Assembly (NCBI GenBank): GCA_022710715.1 | Contig: JAKLGJ010000003.1 | Coordinates: forward strand, 254,527-318,526 | Reading direction: 5' to 3' | DNA: 64,000 nt | From: Candidatus Omnitrophota bacterium | GTDB taxonomy: Bacteria > Omnitrophota > Gorgyraeia > Gygaellales > Profunditerraquicolaceae | Part shown: positions 59,101 to 64,000 of the stretch, piece after piece | How positions within the stretch are numbered: position 1 is the stretch's first letter | Layout: every line of letters begins with the position of its first letter | The notes under the pieces: generated by a model | Database searches by the model: none | Told to the model about the DNA's origin: nothing | Seen by the model: the letters and a program-made list of their open reading frames with translations, nothing else | Translations under genes and position numbers: made by a program

Positions 59101-59282
59101 AAGGTGATGGCCAGGATATGCTTTAAAGGGATATCTTCGAGTTTGAGGTGCGGGTCCAGTAAAAGACGCAGATACCGCGCCGCCAGGGCGTAGGTCTTGC
59201 CTGAACCGGCAGAAGCCTCGACTACGCAGACTTCGGGGAATTCAGGACGGCTTTCCTGGAGTGATGGGTTATTCCTGGGCAC
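56121..59282 (-). CDS. UvrD/AddA-like helicase-nuclease
   Basis: The 1053-aa protein has Walker A EASAGSGKTYALAARYL (about 22-38), DEFQDTS motif II, VTIHKAKGLEFPAVI (motif V) and a C-terminal PD-(D/E)XK segment REKEIVIVDYKSARATDD. This is the RecB/AddA architecture for break resection. Its C-terminus neighbours the inverted-repeat element; the AddB-like gene follows in transcription. No recC homologue. Confidence 0.9.
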   Translation of the reverse strand: MPRNNPSLQESRPEFPEVCVVEASAGSGKTYALAARYLRLLLDPHLKLEDIPLKHILAITFTNKACLEMKARILLFLKQLALDQFEEDKDKANLLSKLGVEECPARKKAFLVMEEIIRRYNYFQVQTIDSFINAILSGCAFKLDLSSDFRIKNDYREHLAYSLDELIEQAHSDTGVREQFHQFLQNYLHLENRKSWFPKQDILEIMELLLNARNNFGLGFAKYDKGFDQIRAKREEIKELMLKLKADFPEEANGTYWRKFQNEFEDAVDANVIDEFFNPFSKEEFPLRKNGEASEKQLKLWARIKAGIPQLYQWEAFARFNPYIDIFQGVEKNFKLACREDDIMFLSELNSQAQHLFAGASVTVPELYYRLATQFTHFLVDEFQDTSILQWTNLHPMVEEALSTGGSLFYVGDKKQAIFRFRGGEVTLMDYLKEKLAAFNVHSDPLLRNFRSQKAVVEFNNAVFAPDNIRRMIAEISEHKKNSIGFSEADSAEISAIFSGSHQEYKERYDKGFVQVKPVEMENGQDARAFIKEEVYRLLDGLSGRFRPGDIALLCRSNADVELITSWLLEKKLPVESEKTLNIRENSLIKELTAFLTFLNSPIDDLAFATFILGEIFAGVSGISHQTIRDFLFRAGAGKRHQQRPYLYRVFRNEFPGEWERFIEEFFKTVGFVPLYELCITIMRQFQVLEHFPQAQGFFMKFLEVIKEQEEDNQNIARFLDYFADELPENLFVHVASSDSIRVVTIHKAKGLEFPAVIIPFFEINVKIGAGQSRKASFVIDSRDDHLGLTSLKTEYARYSPELELKYRQEYKKAFIDELNSLYVATTRAQYELYIFVSPRAGREFNIASLLIPPEKRECGAAAAYPPKKEKKKAHALHLGVSRYRDWIGFLKDEFEEIGRVQDYARIARGNVLHFALAGIGNLAGKAARREIAAAFESAKTEYPYFEDWESTQQTIQALVEHPRAKAFFDVPDGEVFREREMVDGFGNTKRTDRLIVREKEIVIVDYKSARATDDAYRKQIREYAQILAQIYPQRRISGYLVYLDEMSVEQVL

Positions 59283-60438
59283 TGTTCTTGTCTTGAATTA
59301 CGTCGATATGTTCGGAAGGCACTTCCTGGACTTTATTCAGCTTGGTGGTAATGTTGCGGGTCTTGGAAGCCGCTTCCTCGATGATATTGCCGGCTTCCTG
59401 GATCTTCTTCTGGGTCCGGTCGATGATCTCTCCGAACCTGGTAAATTCGGCCTTGACTGTGGCCAGCATCCGCCAGACTTCGCTGGTGCGTTTCTCGATA
59501 GCCAGGGTGCGGAATCCCATCTGCAGGCTGTTGAGGATCGCCGCGATCGTGGTCGGACCGGCCACGATCACCCGGAACTTCGACTGCAGCTGCTCGAACA
59601 AACCCGGGATGCGCAACACTTCCGCGTACAGACCCTCGGTAGGCAGAAACATCAACCCGAAATCCGTGGTATGCGGAGAATCAATGTACTTATCGCGGAT
59701 ATCTTTGGCCTGCAGTTTGACCCGCTCTTCCAGAGACCGGGAAAACTGCTTGATCAGTTCGAGATTACCCTGATCCTGGGCTTCCACCAGGCGCTCGTAA
59801 TCCTCTTTGGGAAATTTCGCGTCGATAGGCAAAAGCACCGTTTCTTTATCTTTCCCGGGGAGCTTGAGGGCGAATTCCACCCGCTCGTTGGTGCCTTTTT
59901 TGGTCACGCAGTTCCGGAGATACTGCTCCGGGGTGAGTATCTGCTCCAGCAGATTGCCCAGCTGAATTTCTCCCCAGGTCCCGCGTGTCTTCACATTAGT
60001 GAGCACTTTCTTCAGGTCGCCGACGCCGGAAGCCAGAACCTGCATCTCGCCCAAACCTTTTTGCACCTGCTCCAGCTGCGCTCCCACCAGTTTGAAGGAT
60101 TCGCCCAAACGCTTCTCCAGGGTACCCTGCAGCTTCTCATCCACGGTCTGGCGCATCTGCTCCAGCTTGGCGGCATTGTCTTCCTGTATGGACTTGAGCT
60201 TTGATTCGATAGCCTGGCTTTGAGCATTGAGCTGGTTGAACTGGAGGCTGGCGATCTCGTTAACCCGGGAAACCACCGTGTTGCTGAAATTGGTCAGCGC
60301 ATTATTGACTTCCTGGCGATTTGCCGCGATCTCCTGCCGCAAACCCTGCTCCAGGCCTTTATCCTGCGACTTTTGCAGCAGCAGATAGACCAATAAAGCG
60401 GTATTGACGGCAAGGATGATCAAAAGTGCAATAAGCAT
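59269..60438 (-). CDS. rmuC: DNA recombination protein RmuC
   Basis: From ATG 60436-60438 it gives 389 aa: N-terminal TM (MLIALLIILAVNTALLVYLL), a long coiled coil (about 30-155) and the RmuC domain (GTWGEIQLGNLLEQILTPEQY, LPIDAKFPKEDYERL, GLMFLPTEGLYAEVL, VVAGPTTIAAILNSL). RmuC limits inversions at short repeats. Its stop overlaps the start of the helicase gene by 14 nt, so the DNA-repair genes form one unit. Confidence 0.92.
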   Translation of the reverse strand: MLIALLIILAVNTALLVYLLLQKSQDKGLEQGLRQEIAANRQEVNNALTNFSNTVVSRVNEIASLQFNQLNAQSQAIESKLKSIQEDNAAKLEQMRQTVDEKLQGTLEKRLGESFKLVGAQLEQVQKGLGEMQVLASGVGDLKKVLTNVKTRGTWGEIQLGNLLEQILTPEQYLRNCVTKKGTNERVEFALKLPGKDKETVLLPIDAKFPKEDYERLVEAQDQGNLELIKQFSRSLEERVKLQAKDIRDKYIDSPHTTDFGLMFLPTEGLYAEVLRIPGLFEQLQSKFRVIVAGPTTIAAILNSLQMGFRTLAIEKRTSEVWRMLATVKAEFTRFGEIIDRTQKKIQEAGNIIEEAASKTRNITTKLNKVQEVPSEHIDVIQDKNSAQE

Positions 60439-60448
60439 AACCCGAATA

Positions 60449-61000
60449 TCAATCCATTTGCGAAACGGAGTCCTGGTCGAATATAATGTCGTTGGGATAG
60501 GCGGCGGCAATGTCGCTTTTGAGAATATCATACACGCCGCAGCCGATGACGAATTTCCTCCCGTCCTTCACCGCAAGCTTGACGAACGAGATCTTGGGAT
60601 CTTCTTTAGTCTGGCCGGGTTTAGGCCACAGATAAATTACCCAGCCCTCTTTGTATTTTTCCGTCAACTGGTTCATGGCGACGATAAAACGGAAATGCGA
60701 AGAATCCTGCAGGTCTAACTGATTCACGCCTTCCATCGACGCTTTGGTGGGATGCATGAGCATAACACCGGTGACGGCATCATGTACCCAGATATACCCG
60801 TCTCCACCGCCGAACCGGAATTCCCCTTTCGGGTCTCTTAACTTCGCGAACGCGGCTTCCCCTTCCTGTTCCACCAGCTTCGCAGCCGCGTACACCTTCT
60901 CTTTAACCAGCTGCACCGTCAACTTCTCTTGTGCTAACCCGATGCCGGACGTAAGCAGACACAATCCAAGGGTCATGATGAAAAGATCGGCTTTTCTCAT
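60449..61000 (-). CDS. Exported single-Cache-domain protein
   Basis: The 183-aa protein has signal peptide FIMTLGLCLLTSGIGLA, then an sCache_2-like domain: AAFAKLRDPKGEFRFGGGDGYIWVHDAVTGVMLMHP, GWVIYLWPKPGQTKEDPKISFVK, and KFVIGCGVYD. Cache domains bind small ligands; secreted stand-alone members may be ligand-binding lipoprotein-like periplasmic proteins. It ends 11 nt before rmuC. Confidence 0.88.
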   Translation of the reverse strand: MRKADLFIMTLGLCLLTSGIGLAQEKLTVQLVKEKVYAAAKLVEQEGEAAFAKLRDPKGEFRFGGGDGYIWVHDAVTGVMLMHPTKASMEGVNQLDLQDSSHFRFIVAMNQLTEKYKEGWVIYLWPKPGQTKEDPKISFVKLAVKDGRKFVIGCGVYDILKSDIAAAYPNDIIFDQDSVSQMD

Positions 61001-61073
61001 ATCCCCTCCTTGGATAAATACGCTTCTATTGTATCACCCCGGACATGCCGGGGCAACTGGTTTCGAGCGCGTC

Positions 61074-61101
61074 AGGGGTGGTACCTTAAGGAACGTCCCC
61101 G
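61074..61101. repeat. REP-like palindrome after the DUF3108 gene
   Basis: GGGGTGGTACCTTAAGGAACG.. with GGGG/CCCC ends and a CCTTAAGG core, 2 nt after the DUF3108 stop. Similar short palindromes are common in candidate-phylum and deltaproteobacterial genomes. Confidence 0.4.
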
Positions 61102-61102
61102 T

Positions 61103-61951
61103 TTATTCGACTTTCACCAGCGTGGCGGTGACCTCGGTGAAACGCGGGCCTTTGATCACCGCGAACAAGGGGAACCGCTCTTTGGCGCTGGAGAAATAAA
61201 TATCGCTTTTGCCCTCGTCTATCTTCCTGCCTTTAATCGAGGGAATGAGATTGATCTTGACCACAAAAGCCCTCTGATGTTCGCCGCAGAAAGCCGGGAC
61301 TTTGATGAATTTCTTGGCGTGAATCACGCCTGTCAGTTTATAATTGAGCTCGTTATTCACGCCGTTAAATTCGATCTTATCCCCGACTTTCACCACCGGC
61401 AAAAGCATCAGATAATAGTACGCGGTCACCACATCCTGCACGTCGGGCGCGATCTTGAAATCTTTCCGGGAATTATTCAGGAAGTTCTTGAAATACGCGT
61501 TATGTCTTTCCTGGTCGAAATCGATGGCCGCTCTCCGGCTGTACGACCCCTCGATGACCGCGGCTTCGTGACGCAGAGTGTGTTTCTTTTCCACATCCAT
61601 ATAGGAAACGAAATGGTCGTCGACCTTGAATATCGCCGAGAAGAAGAAATTCGTCCTCATCGTCGATTCCAGGACGTAACACTGCCGTCCGTTGAAATTC
61701 CGGATGCCCTTGATGGTATTGACCAGTGTCCCCACGGGAATACCGAGCCATTTGATCTGGTAGGTCAATCTGGCGCGATCGGGCAGGCGCAGTTCTGGCT
61801 GCTCAATAACGATGTTCCTGGCGTGGCGGCCGGAAATTGCCGGGTTTTCAACCGCAACGGTGCTCACGCCGGAAGACGAAGCGCATCCGGCGACAAGTAT
61901 CATTGCCGACAGGAACCGGAATTTCCAAATGCTGGCAGGGGATTTAAGCAT
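61103..61951 (-). CDS. DUF3108 lipoprotein
   Basis: The 282-aa protein has lipobox MILVAGCASS (Cys about residue 23), then a DUF3108 barrel: LRLPDRARLTYQIKWLGIPVG, RQCYVLESTMRTNFFFSAIF, VVTAYYYLMLLPVVKVGDKI, KSDIYFSSAKERFPLFAV. Outer-membrane-associated, function unknown. An AAGGTAAGCT lies before the ATG. Confidence 0.82.
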   Translation of the reverse strand: MLKSPASIWKFRFLSAMILVAGCASSSGVSTVAVENPAISGRHARNIVIEQPELRLPDRARLTYQIKWLGIPVGTLVNTIKGIRNFNGRQCYVLESTMRTNFFFSAIFKVDDHFVSYMDVEKKHTLRHEAAVIEGSYSRRAAIDFDQERHNAYFKNFLNNSRKDFKIAPDVQDVVTAYYYLMLLPVVKVGDKIEFNGVNNELNYKLTGVIHAKKFIKVPAFCGEHQRAFVVKINLIPSIKGRKIDEGKSDIYFSSAKERFPLFAVIKGPRFTEVTATLVKVE

Positions 61952-62020
61952 AGCTTACCTTGTGTGATGGCTTATTATACCATTAGCTTTTCAAGAAGGT
62001 AAGTTATTTAACAATAAGGA

Positions 62021-62048
62021 TTGACATTTTGTGGAATTGATGTATACT
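62021..62048 (+). promoter_or_regulatory. Promoter of the orphan small RNA
   Basis: TTGACA (62021-62026), 16 nt, TATACT (62043-62048). No ORF with a ribosome-binding site follows before the terminator at 62115. Confidence 0.75.
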
Positions 62049-62054
62049 TATCAT

Positions 62055-62150
62055 TGTAGACAGTACGAACAGTAGTGTAGTTGGTTGTTGCTTCTGTAGT
62101 AGTGTCGCAAGAAGGGCGCCAGTAGAAAACTCGGCGCCTTTCTTGTTTTT
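62055..62150 (+). ncRNA. Candidate orphan small RNA (about 96 nt)
   Basis: Between the promoter at 62021 and the terminator at 62115-62150 lies a G/T-rich stretch with repeated GTAG units (GTAGAC, CAGTAGTGTAG, TGTAGTAGTG). It has no start codon with a Shine-Dalgarno and does not match a known RNA family that I recognise. It is convergent with the RRM-protein gene. Confidence 0.6.
62115..62150 (+). terminator. Intrinsic terminator of the small RNA
   Basis: GGCGCC (62115-62120) / GGCGCC (62133-62138) stem with extra AGT/ACT pairing, then TTTCTTGTTTTT (62139-62150). Confidence 0.8.
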
Positions 62151-62793
62151 AGCGGCCCGGCGGGCGTTTACCGAAAGGTTTGCCGCGTCCTGCGAAAGGA
62201 CGGCGGGGCTGCGCATCTTCCCTCTTCTTCCACGGCTTACCTGTTGCGCTGCGTTTCCACGGTTTGACTTCTTCACGCCTTTTCCATGGTTTGACCACTT
62301 CATCGCGTTTCTTCCAGGGTTTGACTGCTTCATCGCGTTTCTTCCCGGGCCGGGATTCTTCTTTCTTCTGCCACGGTTTAGCCTGTTCCTCCCTGCCTTC
62401 CCGGGGTTTTGACTCTTCGCGCCGCTCCCAGGGCTTGGCGTAACGGTCCGCCGCCTGCTTACGAATACCCGCAGGTTTGGCTCTGCGGGGCAGCGGTTTG
62501 AATTCACGCCGGACAAAAAGCTTTCTCTCAACCGGTTCCGGCTCTGTTTTCACCTTCGGCACCGACAACATGACCTTCAGGGACCGGCCCATCAGAGTGA
62601 CGCCGTTCAAGCGAACGATCGCCGCGTGCGCCTGCGCCGTATCCGGCATCTCCACGAAACAGAATCCCCGGGATTTGTCCTTCCTCTCCTTCATCACCAC
62701 ATTGACCGCGCTTACCGCGCCGAAAACCTCGAACAGCGGACGGATATGTTCCGCCCTGGCTTCAAAAGGCAGATTACCCACGAATATTTCCAT
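62149..62793 (-). CDS. RRM-type RNA-binding protein with basic repeat tail
   Basis: The 214-aa protein has an N-terminal RRM (1-80): RNP2 EIFVGNLPF and RNP1 KSRGFCFVEM. The C-terminal tail (about 115-214) is a basic low-complexity array of KPWKKRDEV / KPWKRREEV-type repeats, ending RGKPFGKRPPGR. Bacterial RRM proteins of the cyanobacterial Rbp type lack such tails, which may add RNA affinity. GGAG precedes the ATG. Its 3' end meets the terminator of the convergent small RNA. Confidence 0.9.
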   Translation of the reverse strand: MEIFVGNLPFEARAEHIRPLFEVFGAVSAVNVVMKERKDKSRGFCFVEMPDTAQAHAAIVRLNGVTLMGRSLKVMLSVPKVKTEPEPVERKLFVRREFKPLPRRAKPAGIRKQAADRYAKPWERREESKPREGREEQAKPWQKKEESRPGKKRDEAVKPWKKRDEVVKPWKRREEVKPWKRSATGKPWKKREDAQPRRPFAGRGKPFGKRPPGR

Positions 62794-62844
62794 AAGAACT
62801 CCTTTGGCGTTATCCGCGTTGAACTCACATCCGGATATAAAACA

Positions 62845-62873
62845 AACGGGCTGGACCTGACGTCCAGCCCGTT
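62845..62873 (-). terminator. Terminator of the first PEP-CTERM gene
   Basis: Perfect stem AACGGGCTGGAC / GTCCAGCCCGTT (62845-62873); on the minus strand TTTGTTTTAT follows. Confidence 0.85.
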
Positions 62874-62896
62874 AAGCGATCTCTGCATCGCTGCGA

Positions 62897-63691
62897 TTAT
62901 TTCTTCCTGCCGAATCTTCTCGCCCCGGCCATAGTCAATCCGCCGATACCGAACAAAAGGAAGGATACCGGTTCAGGCGCCGCGGAAAAATTATCAAAAT
63001 ACGAAGAAGCGTTATGGACGATGGTCGTTCCGCCGCTGGCCCATCCTTCCAGATAAACACCCAGGGAAGTAACATTCGCAGGAACGGTAATATTGATCTT
63101 CGGTCCGTTGCTGCCGTAGAGTTGCAGACGGTTCAACGCGTGATCATAGGCGGCGAATAATGTGCCTGTGCCGCTGGTGTTCGTCCGCGGGAACCAGCCT
63201 GCGCCTCCGGGTGCCCCGTCCGCGCTCACTGCCCAATTATAGGTCAGGGTTTTCGTCCCGTTATTGACCGCCGGGTCTACGGTATTCTTGAAACCGATCA
63301 GCGCCTGAAAATCCACATCTCCCGCGCCGACATCGCCGGAGTACAACCCCATGTTCATCCCGGTGCCGTTGTTGGCGCTGACCTGATGGAGGAAGTCGAC
63401 CTGGAAAACCATGTCCCCGCTTAGATCATACTGCCAGGTGGAAACATATTTGTCGGTAATGTACTGGCCTTCGTCCATTTGCGCGCCGTTGACGAACCAA
63501 TCCAGGCGCTGATTCTGTTCTCTGAAGGTAGCCGGGTCATCTTCGAGATAAACATGCTCCCAGAGACCGGTATCCATCACATTGTCGTCGAAGTTATCAT
63601 CCCAGGGGCTGGCGGCACAAACCGGCGTCGCTGCTGCGGCCATACCCAGCAAACAGGCGACCAGGACCATCAACGCCAGGACTTTTTTCAT
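62897..63691 (-). CDS. PEP-CTERM sorted exported protein 1
   Basis: ATG 63689-63691 (GGGAGGG upstream), 264 aa. Signal peptide ALMVLVACLLGMAAA; mature beta-sandwich (LamG/DUF-like) with FDDNVMDTGLWEHVYLED and FQVDFLHQVSANNGTGMN. The C-terminal sorting tail is PEPVSFLLFGIGGLTMAGARRFGRKK: PEP, hydrophobic span, basic end. Processed by an exosortase not in this window. Confidence 0.9.
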   Translation of the reverse strand: MKKVLALMVLVACLLGMAAAATPVCAASPWDDNFDDNVMDTGLWEHVYLEDDPATFREQNQRLDWFVNGAQMDEGQYITDKYVSTWQYDLSGDMVFQVDFLHQVSANNGTGMNMGLYSGDVGAGDVDFQALIGFKNTVDPAVNNGTKTLTYNWAVSADGAPGGAGWFPRTNTSGTGTLFAAYDHALNRLQLYGSNGPKINITVPANVTSLGVYLEGWASGGTTIVHNASSYFDNFSAAPEPVSFLLFGIGGLTMAGARRFGRKK

Positions 63692-63713
63692 CGCACCCTC
63701 CCGGGGGAAAAAA

Positions 63714-64000
63714 TCAGACTGAACGGGTAAGTTTTTTCTTCGCTCTTCTGGTTGCGGCAAGCGTCAAAGCGCCGATGCCGAATAACAGGCAGGAAACCGG
63801 CTCGGGAACCACGTTGACGTTAAGATAGGGAAAATGACCTTCAGGGCTTTCGCGGGATTCAAAGATATGGAACGGCTCGTTACCGGTCAATACCAGGGAG
63901 AGATTCCCGCCCTGCGCAGCCTTGGCAAAAGAAGTTACATTCCAGGAAACCCATCCGCCGTCCGGCTGGTTGATATACGTCCTCGGGCCCTGGGTATTGT
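63714..64000 (-). CDS. PEP-CTERM sorted exported protein 2 (partial)
   Basis: Only the C-terminal 94 residues lie in the window; the gene continues right. The reading TYINQPDGGWVSWNVTSFAK...LSLVLTGNEPFHIFESRE resembles a DNRLRE/carbohydrate-binding beta-sandwich. It ends with the sorting tail VPEPVSCLLFGIGALTLAA followed by TRRAKKK and the stop at 63714-63716. It lies 22 nt before PEP-CTERM gene 1. Confidence 0.8.
   Translation of the reverse strand, partial: NTQGPRTYINQPDGGWVSWNVTSFAKAAQGGNLSLVLTGNEPFHIFESRESPEGHFPYLNVNVVPEPVSCLLFGIGALTLAATRRAKKKLTRSV

Noticed and set aside
62004-62531. 175-aa minus-strand ORF overlapping the RRM tail
   Set aside because: Different frame of the RRM gene's repeat tail; composition (RGR, SNP repeats) is a frame shadow and it runs through the terminator.
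1-64000. CRISPR array or cas genes near the CHAT-TPR gene
   Set aside because: No regularly spaced repeats and no Cas protein anywhere in the window, so the CHAT operon is not a type III-E system.

Overview
The window is bacterial, with dense, mostly minus-strand operons and a GC content in the low to mid fifties by eye. The cell envelope is Gram-negative: there are outer-membrane beta-barrels, lipoboxes, a CsgG-like protein and PEP-CTERM sorting tails. Ferredoxin-dependent oxoacid oxidoreductase, rubrerythrin and a desulforedoxin-like protein point to an anaerobic or microaerophilic lifestyle. This mixture would fit a candidate-phylum bacterium such as Omnitrophota (OP3) or a deltaproteobacterium-like lineage. 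That placement is inference; no rRNA or marker gene here settles it.

Layout. 1-2.1 kb: phosphate acetyltransferase split into two genes, plus thioredoxin. 2.2-2.9 kb: a REP-associated tyrosine transposase framed by its own palindromes, with a further REP pair at 18.2 kb. 3.7-7.8 kb: PilZ protein and an ECF sigma / soluble zinc anti-sigma / CHAT-TPR protease operon. 7.8-18.1 kb: a long operon-like run for aryl-2-oxoacid and aryl-CoA metabolism (iorAB, two PaaK-ACT modules), followed by an amidohydrolase, malQ, TrpB2 and a GroES-like protein. 18.2-27.2 kb: porin, sodium symporter with a 56-aa accessory protein, FAH-family hydrolase, NUDIX, CsgG-like protein, pseudopilin and SpoIID. 27.2-29.1 kb: cold-shock protein with a long attenuator-like leader, cyclophilin and two small unknown proteins.

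29.2-29.8 kb: a tRNA-Asn(GTT) gene interrupted in its anticodon by a 576-nt group I intron that encodes an HNH homing endonuclease. The tRNA 3' end and its terminator are duplicated just downstream. 30.2-35.7 kb: a trehalose operon in which OtsA is fused to a membrane sensor, followed by OtsB, a DUF5752 protein, a TreT-like GT4 enzyme and three unannotated 34-48 aa single-span membrane proteins. It is preceded by a perfect-consensus promoter and a leader ending in an intrinsic terminator.

36-64 kb: radical SAM protein, EF-hand protein, pabB, porins, mscL, GDT1-type transporter, prmA, metG, tcdA, tatD, small lipoproteins, rubrerythrin with desulforedoxin, response regulator, DUF2156, an AddB/AddA-like nuclease-helicase pair separated by a 151-bp inverted-repeat element, rmuC, Cache protein, DUF3108, an orphan small RNA convergent with an RRM protein gene, and two PEP-CTERM proteins.

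Regulatory themes. Four genes have promoters placed so that the mRNA would start at or within about 3 nt of the start codon (leaderless). Three others (PilZ, csp, otsA) share the layout promoter, about 100-130 nt leader, intrinsic terminator, Shine-Dalgarno, ATG.
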